From: Coriobacteriaceae bacterium EMTCatB1
GTDB lineage: Bacteria; Actinomycetota; Coriobacteriia; Anaerosomatales; Anaerosomataceae
NCBI GenBank assembly: GCA_001950395.1
Contig: BDLO01000001.1
Coordinates: forward strand, 372,001 to 436,000
DNA length: 64,000 nt
Direction: 5' to 3'
The notes under the pieces are model-generated. The model was not told where the DNA came from and did no database searches. It saw only the letters and a list, made by a program, of their open reading frames with translations. The translations under genes and the position numbers were made by a program. Positions 42,075 to 50,580 of this stretch are shown one piece after another (the first letter of the stretch is position 1; every line of letters begins with the position of its first letter).

Positions 42075-45000
42075 ATGGCAGCCGTCCCTGAGCAGTTGGA
42101 GCGTTCGCTCAAGGAGATCTTCGGTGCTCGCATGAGCACAGACCGGGTCGAGCGGAAACTGTACTCCGCCGACATCGGCTCGATGCCGAAGCTGGTCAAG
42201 CCGCTGATGCCCACAGGAGTGGCCGGTGCTGTCGTCCGGCCGTTGAGCGAGGACGAGGTCGTCGCAGTCGTGCGATCGGCGCGCGAGCACGGCGTCCCAA
42301 TCGTCCCGCGAGGCATGTCGACCTCGGGGTACGGTGGCGTCTTGCCGGTGCCAGGCGCGATCGTCGTCGACATGTCTGGCATGAGCAAGGTCCTCGAGAT
42401 CGATGAGACGGCCAAGACGGTGCGCGTGCAGGCCGGCATCATCTGGGAGCAGCTGCAGAAGCGTTTGGCCAAGCACGGACTCGACCTGGTGATGTACCCG
42501 TCGTCGCTTCCGTCGTCGACCGCCGCAGGCTGGCTCGCCCAAGGCGGCGCCGGATTCGGATCGTTCGAGCGCGGCTGGTTCAAAGAGAACGTGCTGTCCG
42601 CTCGCGTGGTCTGGCCCGACGGTTCCGTGAGCGAGGTCTCGGGCGATGAACTGCAGACGTTGGTTGCCGACGCTGAGGGCATCACGGGGATCATCACCGA
42701 GCTCACGATCCCGGTGCGGGACCTCGAGCCCGAGGTGCACCGGCTGATCGCGTTCCCCGACGCGTCTGCTCTTGCTGCTGCGCTGCGCGACGTGTCGGTG
42801 CAGCGCTTGCCGATTTGGTCCATCACCTTCCTCAACCCCGAGTCCGTACGGATGAAGAAGCGGTTGCCTCACCGTCACGGGCACCCGTACGAGATGGCGC
42901 ACATCGGGTTCGAGCCCGATCTGCCGGAGGCATACCTGGCAGTCATCGCGTATCCCGAGTCGCGACGCGGAGCCATCGACGCAGCGCTAGAAGCGATCGT
43001 GCGGGCGCACGGCGGCAGCGAGCTCGACGCGGAAGCTGCCGAGCACGAGTGGGAGCAGCGCTTCGCTCCGATGCGCTTGAAGCGGATCGGCCCTTCGATC
43101 GTGCCGACCGAAGTGGTCGTTCCGCTCGATCAGCTGGCCGAGGTCCTTTCAGAGATCGACCGAGCCTTGAAGCAGCCGTTCGTGCTCGAAGGCATGGTCT
43201 CGAAGGGGGACAAGGTCGTGCTGCTCGGGTTCGTGCCGCACGACGAACGCTCGCTCGCGTTCAATCTGGCGTTCGCGCTCGCGCTGGTCGTCATCAAGAT
43301 CGCCAAGAAGCACGGCGGCGGAGCGTACTCCACCGGCGTGTTCTTCCGCCAGGAAGCAGAAAGCGTGCTCGGCAAGAATAAACTCAACGCCCTACAGGCG
43401 TTCAAGCGTGAGAAGGACCCGAAGGGGCTTCTCAACCCGAAGAAGATCCTCGGCACCGGCGCCGTGAATGCGCTTATGAAAGTCGCGCTCGCCTTCGAAC
43501 CGGTCGTGCGGCCCATCGCCAACGCGGCACGTCCGCCCAAGGGCGATCCGGTGGGGACGAAGGAGCGCAACGGCGTGCCCGCGGACGTCGCTTACTACGC
43601 GTACTCGTGCGCGCAGTGCGGCTACTGCGTCCCGACCTGCGAGGAGTACTCGGTCCGCGGCTGGATGAGCCACTCGCCTCGCGGCAAGTACCTCTACCTG
43701 CGCGAGGTGATCGAGGGTCGCGAGAAGTTCGATCAGGCGATGGTGGACAAGTTCCTCGTGTGCACCACCTGCGAGGTCTGCAACATCCGCTGCCAGCTCC
43801 AGCTGCCGGTCGAGCACTCCTGGATGGAGATGCGCGGCAAGCTGATCCACGACGAGGGCCGCATGACCTTCCCGCCGTTCGAGATGATGGCGGCCGCGCT
43901 GCGTGGGCAGCTCAACATCTGGGCCGGCAAGCGCGACAAGCGGGCAGACTGGGTTCCGGAGCACATCAAGCCGAAGATCAAGGAGCAGGCGGACGTCTTG
44001 TACTTCGCGGGCTGCACAGCGAGCTACGTCAACACGGACGTGGCTAAGGCCACGGTCGAGCTCCTGGACCGTTCGGGCGTCGAGTTCACGTACATGGGGA
44101 CCGACGAGGCGTGCTGCGGCATCCCGATGAAGGTGGCCGGCAAGTGGGACGTGTTCGAGGAGATCTATCAGCACAACGTGTCCGAGGCGCGCAAGCGCGG
44201 AGCGAAGACGATCGTGACCTCGTGCCCGGCGTGCGGGCTCGTGTGGAAGGAGTTCTACGCGAATCTCGCAGCTGAGCGGGGCGAGGAGTACGAGTTCGAG
44301 GTCAAGCACTACTCCGAGCTGGTCGCAGAAGCGATCAAGGACGGCAGGATCGAGTTCGACCACGCCATCGAGAAGCGGCTCACCTTCCACGATTCGTGCC
44401 ACATGGGTCGTGCGCAGGGCATCTACGAGCCGCCGCGGGAGATGCTTCGTGCGATCCCGGGCGTCGAGCTCGTCGAGATGGAGCACAACCGCCAAGACGG
44501 GCTGTGCTGCGGCTCGGTGCTGACGCTCATCGGTGAGACGCCGGTCGCCCCTGAGCTGGGCAAGATGCGTCTCGACGAAGCAGTCGACGTGGGCGCTGAC
44601 GCGGTGGTCGCACTGTGCCCGTGCTGCCAGGTGCAGCTCCGCGACTCTTCGGAGAAGAAGGAGCTCGGGATGCCGGTCGTCGACCTCGCGCACGTCGCTG
44701 CAGAGGCGCTCGGCATCGAGATCCCGGATCCGACGGCGTACTCGATGGAGATGTGGGGCTACTTCGAGAAGTTCATCTACCTTATGAAGCCGGAGGTCGT
44801 CGCGGACATCATGGCAGCGCTGCTGCCAGAGATGATGAAAGCGATGCCGGCAGGCATGGTGCCGATGATGAAGGCGATGCGGTCGATTCCAGGCGGGCTC
44901 TCGCTGATGGGCGCGATGATGCCGAAGATGATGCCGGCGATGGTGCCATCCATCATGCCGAAGGTGATGCCTGCGTTGCTCGACGAGGTCTCGCGTCGTG

Positions 45001-45143
45001 TCGGCCCTCTGCCTGAGGACATGAACGACCTCATGCCGGACTTGCTGCCGAAGACGTTCGACGCGCTGCTGCCGAACCTCCTTCCGCTGGTGATCCCGCA
45101 CCTGATGCCGCGCATGCTCGACTACATCAAGAACGAGCTGTAA
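42075..45143 (+). CDS. FAD-linked oxidase / 4Fe-4S / CCG-domain fusion with Met-Pro-rich tail
   Basis: 1022 residues. Order: GlcD-like FAD_binding_4 (~40-215; PRGMSTSGYGG and SSTAAGWLAQGGAGFGS), FAD-oxidase C-terminal domain (~220-465), a two-cluster ferredoxin region (CAQCGYCVPTC ~511, CTTCEVCNIRC ~562), then two CCG heterodisulfide-reductase-like domains (DEACCGIP ~677; GLCCGS ~808; CPCCQVQL ~843). Residues ~910-1010 are hydrophobic and dominated by Met and Pro (MMPKMMPAM). It probably oxidises a 2-hydroxy acid or similar donor and passes electrons via Fe-S centres; the acceptor is unknown. The ATG follows ggaagcgag. A sigma-70 promoter is upstream and a terminator follows. Confidence 0.85.
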   Translation: MAAVPEQLERSLKEIFGARMSTDRVERKLYSADIGSMPKLVKPLMPTGVAGAVVRPLSEDEVVAVVRSAREHGVPIVPRGMSTSGYGGVLPVPGAIVVDMSGMSKVLEIDETAKTVRVQAGIIWEQLQKRLAKHGLDLVMYPSSLPSSTAAGWLAQGGAGFGSFERGWFKENVLSARVVWPDGSVSEVSGDELQTLVADAEGITGIITELTIPVRDLEPEVHRLIAFPDASALAAALRDVSVQRLPIWSITFLNPESVRMKKRLPHRHGHPYEMAHIGFEPDLPEAYLAVIAYPESRRGAIDAALEAIVRAHGGSELDAEAAEHEWEQRFAPMRLKRIGPSIVPTEVVVPLDQLAEVLSEIDRALKQPFVLEGMVSKGDKVVLLGFVPHDERSLAFNLAFALALVVIKIAKKHGGGAYSTGVFFRQEAESVLGKNKLNALQAFKREKDPKGLLNPKKILGTGAVNALMKVALAFEPVVRPIANAARPPKGDPVGTKERNGVPADVAYYAYSCAQCGYCVPTCEEYSVRGWMSHSPRGKYLYLREVIEGREKFDQAMVDKFLVCTTCEVCNIRCQLQLPVEHSWMEMRGKLIHDEGRMTFPPFEMMAAALRGQLNIWAGKRDKRADWVPEHIKPKIKEQADVLYFAGCTASYVNTDVAKATVELLDRSGVEFTYMGTDEACCGIPMKVAGKWDVFEEIYQHNVSEARKRGAKTIVTSCPACGLVWKEFYANLAAERGEEYEFEVKHYSELVAEAIKDGRIEFDHAIEKRLTFHDSCHMGRAQGIYEPPREMLRAIPGVELVEMEHNRQDGLCCGSVLTLIGETPVAPELGKMRLDEAVDVGADAVVALCPCCQVQLRDSSEKKELGMPVVDLAHVAAEALGIEIPDPTAYSMEMWGYFEKFIYLMKPEVVADIMAALLPEMMKAMPAGMVPMMKAMRSIPGGLSLMGAMMPKMMPAMVPSIMPKVMPALLDEVSRRVGPLPEDMNDLMPDLLPKTFDALLPNLLPLVIPHLMPRMLDYIKNEL

Positions 45144-45164
45144 CGAACGCTGCGGAGCGATCCG

Positions 45165-45196
45165 AAGGGCGCCGGGTTGTGACATCCGGCGCCCTT
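45165..45196 (+). terminator. Terminator after the FAD/Fe-S gene
   Basis: AAGGGCGCCGG (45165-45175) pairs with CCGGCGCCCTT (45186-45196), a perfect 11-bp stem with a 10-nt loop, followed by a weak CGTGCTT. Its position within the possible upstream start of the Crp/Fnr gene argues for the later start. Confidence 0.78.
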
Positions 45197-45253
45197 CGTG
45201 CTTCACTAATAGACGCTGACGACGGTCTTGCTCGCGGGAGAGAGGTGGGCGGA

Positions 45254-45955
45254 GTGCCGGAGGACATCACGCTGGCTCGCATCAGGGCGTTCCCTGTGTT
45301 CGCGGGGCTGCCGGACGGCGACCTTGAGAAGCTCAGCCGGCTGCTCACCTATCGGCGGTATTCGAAGGGCGCGCACATCGTCTCTCAGGACCAGCCCGGC
45401 ACCGCCATGTACCTGCTGACGTCCGGTCGCGTGAAGGTGGCGATCGCGTCGAGCCAGGGCAAGGAGCTCGTGCTCGACTACCTCGAGGCGCCCGCGCACT
45501 TCGGCGAGATGAGCATCGTTGACGCGGAACCGAGGTCGGCCGACGTCGTGGCGATGACAGACGTCGAAGTGCTGATGCTCGACGGCAGGGAACTCGCCGC
45601 GGCGGTCCAGATCCAGCCGAAGCTGGCGGTCAGCCTCATCGGCACGCTTTCGCGCCGGGTGAGAGGGCTTATAGGGCGGCTCGAGGACATCGTGTTCCAC
45701 GACGCATACCACCGGGTGATGCGGGTCTTGCTGAACATCGCGACGGCCTCGTACGAGTCGTTCGGCGTCCCTGTCATCGAGGGGTTCACCCACGCCGAGA
45801 TCGCTTCCTTGGCGGGAACGTCTCGCGAGACTGCGAGCAGGGCGATCTCGATGCTGGCGCGCGAGGGGCTTGTGCGGACCAAGGGTCGTAAGATCGTCGT
45901 CGACGTGATCGGGCTCAAAGAGCGGCTGGACTCGGAGCCGGACGAGTTGGACTGA
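45254..45955 (+). CDS. Crp/Fnr-family transcriptional regulator
   Basis: 233 residues. A cyclic-nucleotide-binding-type beta barrel (~15-125) is followed by a helix-turn-helix (~170-215) with the recognition helix in AGTSRETASRAISML. The N-terminal Cys cluster of true Fnr sensors is absent, so it is not an oxygen-sensing Fnr by sequence. The effector is unknown. GTG 45254 is preferred (gaggtggg upstream) because the earlier in-frame GTG 45179 lies inside the terminator stem of the previous gene. A cytochrome b5-domain gene follows 62 bp later. Confidence 0.88.
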   Translation: MPEDITLARIRAFPVFAGLPDGDLEKLSRLLTYRRYSKGAHIVSQDQPGTAMYLLTSGRVKVAIASSQGKELVLDYLEAPAHFGEMSIVDAEPRSADVVAMTDVEVLMLDGRELAAAVQIQPKLAVSLIGTLSRRVRGLIGRLEDIVFHDAYHRVMRVLLNIATASYESFGVPVIEGFTHAEIASLAGTSRETASRAISMLAREGLVRTKGRKIVVDVIGLKERLDSEPDELD

Positions 45956-46017
45956 CGCTCGGCGGTGTGACCGTTGGGGAAAGTACTTCCCGTCACCGAC
46001 AGCGCAAGGAGGCTCAC

Positions 46018-46245
46018 ATGAAGGAGTTCACGCTCGAGGAGCTCAAGTCCTACGATGGCAAAGACGGTCGGCCAGCGTACGTCGCGTACAAGGGCATCGT
46101 GTACGACGTGACCGAGAGCGCGATGTGGGCAGACGGCGACCACGAAGGGATGCACTTCGCCGGCCAGGACCTCACTGAGGCGCACGAGGACGCGCCGCAC
46201 GACGAGCACATCGTCGACTTCCCGGAGGTAGGCCGGCTGGTCTAG
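46018..46245 (+). CDS. Cytochrome b5-like heme-binding domain protein
   Basis: 75 residues matching the b5/progesterone-receptor-like fold: FTLEELKSYDG at the start, AYVAYKGIVYDVTES in the middle and HFAGQDLTEA later. His residues (HEGMHFAG and HDEHIVDFP) could ligate heme. It is free of a signal peptide, so cytosolic. ATG 46018 follows aaggagg (46006-46012). It lies downstream of a Crp/Fnr gene, which may regulate it, and overlaps the convergent rRNA methyltransferase gene by 4 bp. Confidence 0.88.
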   Translation: MKEFTLEELKSYDGKDGRPAYVAYKGIVYDVTESAMWADGDHEGMHFAGQDLTEAHEDAPHDEHIVDFPEVGRLV

Positions 46246-47528
46246 CGGCTGAAGAGCGCGACCGTCTCCACGTGGTAGGTCTGCGGGAAGAGGTCGACCG
46301 GCACCACGCGTTCGAGGCGGAACCCGGCATCTGCGAGGCGCGCAGCGTCGCGAGCCAGGGTCGTCGGGTCGCACGACACGTACAGCACGTGCGGGGTTCC
46401 CGTTGCGATCACCGCTCGCAGCGCGTCGGCGGAGAGCCCCGTGCGAGGCGGGTCGACGAGCGCGAGGTCCACGCCGCGCACCTCCGCAAGAGCGTGAGCG
46501 GCGTCTCCGGGAACCACGGCGACCGCAAGGCGTGCACGCTCGAGGTTCCTTCGCAGGTCCGCCAGGGCATACGAGGATGATTCGATGGCCGTGACGTCTG
46601 CCAGCCGAGCCAGCGGCAGCGTGAACGTCCCGACTCCGGCGTACGCGTCGACCACGCTGACGGGCGCGAGCTCCCGTGACAGGTCTACCACGAGCGCTCG
46701 CAAGCGCTCGGCGGCGTGGGTGTTCACCTGGAAGAACGACGGCGCCGAGACGACGTAGCGATCCTCGCCGAGCCGCTCCGTCCAGTAACCCGGCCCCGTG
46801 AGCACTTCGACCTTGCGGACGTCGCGGGCTGATGCAGGGCCCCGGGCCACGACGCGGGTGACGGTCCGAGCGCCCGTCGCGTCGGAGATGGTCTTCGCGG
46901 CAAGGTGACGCGGAAACGCGCTCGGCGGAGTCCACACGTCGACCTCGGTCTCGCCGTCGGAGGCGACGCGGATCGCCACACGCGAGATGGAGGTGTCTGC
47001 GCGACCGCTCACGAAGCGAAGCGCTCCCGTCACGGCGGCGGGGAGCCCTGAGCGTACCGAGGGCAGCAGCGCACACGACCTGACGGGCACGACGTCGGAC
47101 GATCCGAGGCGAGCGAATCCCATCGACAGGGGTGTGTCCGCGCTGCCAGGCAGGAGCTCGATCTTGTTGCGGTATCCGTACTCGGCCGGAGAGGGAACAG
47201 GCGGCTGGACCTCTGCACACACGTGTCCGATGCGGGCAAGCGCGTCCTCGACCGCCCGGCGCTTCCACTCGAGCTGCTTCTCGTAAGAGACGTGCTGCCA
47301 CTGGCAGCCACCGCACGATCCAAAATACGGGCACACGGGTTCGACGCGGTCGGGTGAGGGCTCTACGATCTCCAGGGCTCGAGCTTTCAGGTACCGCCCC
47401 TTGTCAGCGATGACTTCAGCTTCGACGACGTCTCCCGGGCACGTCGACGGGACGAAGACCGTCCTTCCGTCGGGTGCGACGGACACACCATCGCCTCCGT
47501 ATGCTAGTCTCTCGATAGACAGCCGCAC
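46242..47528 (-). CDS. rlmD: 23S rRNA (uracil-5-)-methyltransferase, RlmD/RumA-like
   Basis: 428 residues. The 4Fe-4S motif FGSCGGCQWQH (residues ~66-76), SAM-binding VDAYAGVGTFTLPLA (~289-303), LVDPPRTGLS (~354) and the catalytic Cys in YVSCDPTTLARD (~381-392) are all clear. An N-terminal TRAM-like domain starts at ~1-55. The enzyme adds a methyl group to uracil C5 in 23S rRNA. GTG 47528 has aaggag just upstream on the minus strand; an upstream 134-codon extension is noncoding. It overlaps the b5 gene by 4 bp at the 3' end. Confidence 0.9.
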   Translation of the reverse strand: MRLSIERLAYGGDGVSVAPDGRTVFVPSTCPGDVVEAEVIADKGRYLKARALEIVEPSPDRVEPVCPYFGSCGGCQWQHVSYEKQLEWKRRAVEDALARIGHVCAEVQPPVPSPAEYGYRNKIELLPGSADTPLSMGFARLGSSDVVPVRSCALLPSVRSGLPAAVTGALRFVSGRADTSISRVAIRVASDGETEVDVWTPPSAFPRHLAAKTISDATGARTVTRVVARGPASARDVRKVEVLTGPGYWTERLGEDRYVVSAPSFFQVNTHAAERLRALVVDLSRELAPVSVVDAYAGVGTFTLPLARLADVTAIESSSYALADLRRNLERARLAVAVVPGDAAHALAEVRGVDLALVDPPRTGLSADALRAVIATGTPHVLYVSCDPTTLARDAARLADAGFRLERVVPVDLFPQTYHVETVALFSR

Positions 47529-47679
47529 GTCCGCTCCTTCCGTGACCGGTCCATGATACAGCCCGGTCGGCGGGGCGGGCGTCTCGAGGGGACTGCAGGG
47601 TTCAGGCGGCGGCTTGGTATGCCGATACACCTGCACGTGTCTTCCGCCAAGGTGTCTCGATTGGAAGGGAACCTGAAGA

Positions 47680-49347
47680 GTGAGCGAACCGATCGTACTC
47701 GTCGTGCACGATGACCCCGCGTTCAGCGAGCGGCTGGATTCAGCGCTGAAGAGCGTCATGCCTGACGCGGTGGTGCGTTCGCTTCCGTCAGCGATGCGGG
47801 CGCTTGCGGTCGCCAAGCAGCAGCGTCCTGCAGTGATCATCGCCGACGGCGACTTAGCCGGGATGGACGGCTTCGCGATGACCCAGGAGCTGAAGGCAGA
47901 CGACGAGCTTTCGGACATCCCTGTGATCATCGTGGTGAACAGTCCGAGCGAAGCGACCGCTCTTCGGGCGAGGCAGGTCGGTGCTGTAGCGCACCTGCCG
48001 TCGAGCGTCGATGCGGCGACGCTGGTGCAGAAGATCTTCTCGCTGGTGTCGAGCGAGCCAAGCGAGCCTGCGCAAGATGCTTCGGCTGCTGCGGCTCCGG
48101 CAGGCGGTGAAGCAGCACCGCCGGCGGAGCCGGGTGTCGGGTACGGCGCGCCGCAGCCGCTGCCTCAAGACTCGCCGTTTGCCCAGGTCTCAGCTGGCTA
48201 CGGAGCCCCTCAGCCGGTCGCGCAGCCTCCGGCGCCCGAGCCTCGCGTCGAGGTCGGTGCGTCTCCGCCAGGCAGCGACGTGCCCCACGTGGACGACCTG
48301 TTGCGTCTGATGCTCGACATGGGCGGGTCGGACCTCCACATCACCGTCGGCAGCCCGCCGGGCATCCGGGTCCGAGGCGAGCTCATGCCCGCGGAGGGCT
48401 ACAAGTCGCTCTCGCCGCGTGAGACCCAGGCGATGATTTTGAGCCTCCTGTCGGAGGAGCAGCGCAAGCGGTTTGAGACCGAGCTCGAACTCGATTTCGC
48501 GTACAGCATCCCGGGGCTGTCCCGCTTCCGCGCCAACGTCTTCCAGCAGCGCGGGTCTATGGGAGCGGTGTTCCGTGTCATCCCGCTCACGATCCCGACG
48601 CTGGACTCGCTCGGCCTTCCGCGGGTGTGCAAGTTCCTGGCCGAGCGCCCACGCGGTCTTGTGCTCGTGACCGGCCCGACAGGCTCGGGCAAATCGACCA
48701 CGCTGGCGGCCATGATCGACCACATCAACGAGACGAGGCGCGTCCACATCATCACGCTCGAGGACCCCATCGAGTTCGTGCATCGGAACAAGAAGGCGTA
48801 CGTCAACCAGCGCGAAATCGGGGAGGACACCCACTCGTTCGCGGCTGCGCTCAAGCGCGTGCTGCGCCAGGACCCCGACGTCATCCTCGTGGGCGAGATG
48901 CGAGACCTCGAGACGATATCGGCGGCCATCACTGCAGCCGAGACGGGCCACTTGGTGCTGGCGACGCTCCACACGACGGGCGGACCGGCCACGGTCGACC
49001 GCATCATCGACGTCTTCCCGCCGCATCAGCAGCAGCAGGTGCGGATGCAGCTTTCAGGCACGCTCGAAGGCGTGCTCTCGCAGGTGCTGCTTCGCTCCGC
49101 TGACGGCAAGAGCCGCGTGCTGGCGATGGAGATCATGCTCGGCATCCCTGCGATCAGCAACCTCATCCGCGAGGGCAAGACGCACCAGATGACGACCATC
49201 ATCCAAGGCGGCGCGCAGCTCGGGATGCAGACCCTCGACCAGCATCTCAAGGCGCTGGTGCAGGCGGGCAAGATCACCTACGAGGAGGCCATGAGCAAGG
49301 CGCAAGAGCCGCGTGAGCTCGCGCAGATGCTCGGGCGCAAGATGTGA
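47680..49347 (+). CDS. pilT: Receiver-domain / PilT twitching-motility ATPase fusion
   Basis: 555 residues. The first ~120 form a response-regulator receiver fold (VVHDDPAF; phospho-acceptor-like Asp in IIADGDLAGMDG), but the usual Lys-Pro after strand five reads LPSSVD, so the conserved Lys is missing. A Pro/Gln/Ala-rich linker spans ~121-205. The PilT core follows (~208-555) with Walker A GPTGSGKSTT (~331-340), the Asp and His boxes and Walker B region ILVGEMRDLETI (~402-413). PilT ATPases drive type IV pilus retraction. Receiver fusion suggests a regulatory or polar-targeting input. No other pil genes are in the window. Confidence 0.9.
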   Translation: MSEPIVLVVHDDPAFSERLDSALKSVMPDAVVRSLPSAMRALAVAKQQRPAVIIADGDLAGMDGFAMTQELKADDELSDIPVIIVVNSPSEATALRARQVGAVAHLPSSVDAATLVQKIFSLVSSEPSEPAQDASAAAAPAGGEAAPPAEPGVGYGAPQPLPQDSPFAQVSAGYGAPQPVAQPPAPEPRVEVGASPPGSDVPHVDDLLRLMLDMGGSDLHITVGSPPGIRVRGELMPAEGYKSLSPRETQAMILSLLSEEQRKRFETELELDFAYSIPGLSRFRANVFQQRGSMGAVFRVIPLTIPTLDSLGLPRVCKFLAERPRGLVLVTGPTGSGKSTTLAAMIDHINETRRVHIITLEDPIEFVHRNKKAYVNQREIGEDTHSFAAALKRVLRQDPDVILVGEMRDLETISAAITAAETGHLVLATLHTTGGPATVDRIIDVFPPHQQQQVRMQLSGTLEGVLSQVLLRSADGKSRVLAMEIMLGIPAISNLIREGKTHQMTTIIQGGAQLGMQTLDQHLKALVQAGKITYEEAMSKAQEPRELAQMLGRKM

Positions 49348-49372
49348 GCGCCCCTTGCATGCAGGGTATGTT

Positions 49373-49389
49373 TTCAGCGACGCGCTGAA
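49373..49389. repeat. Short perfect inverted repeat between pilT and osmC
   Basis: TTCAGCG (49373-49379) and CGCTGAA (49383-49389) are separated by ACG, 28 bp before the OsmC start. It could be an operator for the downstream genes or a weak terminator for pilT. It is short, so chance cannot be excluded. Confidence 0.4.
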
Positions 49390-49417
49390 GGGCGTGCTTT
49401 CTCCTCGGAGGTGACAG

Positions 49418-49885
49418 ATGGACACGGTGCTCGTCCGGTGGGCTGCCGGCCGGCAGTTCGTGGGCTGGGACGCAGAAGGGCATACCCTCGTGATGGATGC
49501 GAAGGCGGCCCACGGCGGCGAGGGCGCCGGCATGCGTCCCTTGCAGGTGTTCCTGTGCGGGTTGGCGGGATGCACCGGGATGGACGTGGTCTCGATCCTC
49601 GAGAAGAAGCGGCAAGACGTGCGGGGTCTCGAGATCGTCGTCGAGGGCACACAGCGCGAGGACGAGTACCCGAAGATCTACGTCGACATCCACCTTCACT
49701 ACCGAGTGACGGGGTATGGCGTGTCGCCGGCGGCGGTAGAGCGCGCGATCGAGCTTTCGGAAGAGAAGTACTGTTCCGTCGGCGGCATGCTCGGCCCGCA
49801 GGTCGCGGTTCGCACGTCGTACGAGGTGCTCGAGGCAGATGCGCCCGGGAGCCCGCTCATCGACCGGCGAGGTCGTGACGCGTGA
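49418..49885 (+). CDS. OsmC/Ohr-family protein
   Basis: 155 residues of the OsmC fold. The first redox Cys is in LAGCTGMDVVSIL (residues ~48-60); a second is expected in the C-terminal part and is present in EKYCSVGGML (~116-125). These proteins detoxify hydroperoxides with a reactive Cys pair. ATG 49418 follows ggaggtgac (49407-49415). The gene heads a run with a glycosyltransferase, a PIG-L deacetylase and a BshC-like protein, so the group may concern thiol metabolism. It overlaps the glycosyltransferase by 4 bp (GTGA). Confidence 0.88.
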   Translation: MDTVLVRWAAGRQFVGWDAEGHTLVMDAKAAHGGEGAGMRPLQVFLCGLAGCTGMDVVSILEKKRQDVRGLEIVVEGTQREDEYPKIYVDIHLHYRVTGYGVSPAAVERAIELSEEKYCSVGGMLGPQVAVRTSYEVLEADAPGSPLIDRRGRDA

Positions 49886-50580
49886 GCGACGCGCTCGTCG
49901 TCCCCGTCTACAACGAAGCAGCAACCGTCGGCGCGGTCCTGTCGGCCGTGTGCGAGGTGTTCCAGGGCACGGTCATCGTGGTCGACGACGGCTCTACTGA
50001 CGACACGCCGCGCATCTTGAGGAACGCCGAGGGGATCGTCGCGATGCGTCACGAGGTGAACCGTGGCTACGGCCGTTCGCTCATCGACGGCTTCGAGACG
50101 GCGCTGGCGATGGGCGCGCAGCGCATCGTGACCATGGACTGCGACGGGCAGCACGAGCCGGCTCGCATCCCCGATCTGCTCCGCGCTCTTGAGGATGCGG
50201 ACGTGGTCTCTGGGAGCAGGTACCTCCCCGAGAGCGCCTCGATTGGGGCGGCCCCTCAAGATCGCGTGCGCGTGAACGCCGCTGTGACGCGGGCGATCAA
50301 CGAGGTGACGGGCTGGGGCATCACGGACGCGTTCTGCGGCTTCAAGGCGTACCGGCGAAGCGCGCTCGAGCGCATGCATCTTTCGGAGGACGGGTATGCG
50401 ATGCCGATGGAGCTGTGGGCCGAGGCGTGGAAGGCGCGGCTCTCAGTCCGAGAGGTCGCAGTCGACCGCATATACTGCGACGCCGACCGTAGTTTCGGCG
50501 CCGATCTCGACGACCCTGACAAGCGGCTCGCGTACTATCTGAGCGTGTGGGAGAACGCGTTGCGCCGCGGTGCGGCCTGA
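49882..50580 (+). CDS. Glycosyltransferase family 2
   Basis: 232 residues of the GT-A fold. The nucleotide-sugar DD motif VVDDGSTDDTP (residues ~33-43) and the metal-binding DCDGQHEP (~86-93) are clear. It resembles dolichol-phosphate mannosyltransferase-like GT2 enzymes that work at the membrane. It lies between OsmC and a PIG-L-type deacetylase, with overlaps on both sides. Whether it supplies a glycosylated substrate to the deacetylase is an open inference. Confidence 0.88.
   Translation: MSDALVVPVYNEAATVGAVLSAVCEVFQGTVIVVDDGSTDDTPRILRNAEGIVAMRHEVNRGYGRSLIDGFETALAMGAQRIVTMDCDGQHEPARIPDLLRALEDADVVSGSRYLPESASIGAAPQDRVRVNAAVTRAINEVTGWGITDAFCGFKAYRRSALERMHLSEDGYAMPMELWAEAWKARLSVREVAVDRIYCDADRSFGADLDDPDKRLAYYLSVWENALRRGAA

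Noticed and set aside
41930-42835. N-terminal extension of the minus-strand HAD gene to 539 aa
   Set aside because: The extra part is antisense to the FAD/Fe-S gene, and the HAD fold starts at the ATG at 41929.
45179-45253. Earlier GTG start of the Crp/Fnr gene at 45179
   Set aside because: It lies inside a perfect terminator stem and lacks a ribosome site.
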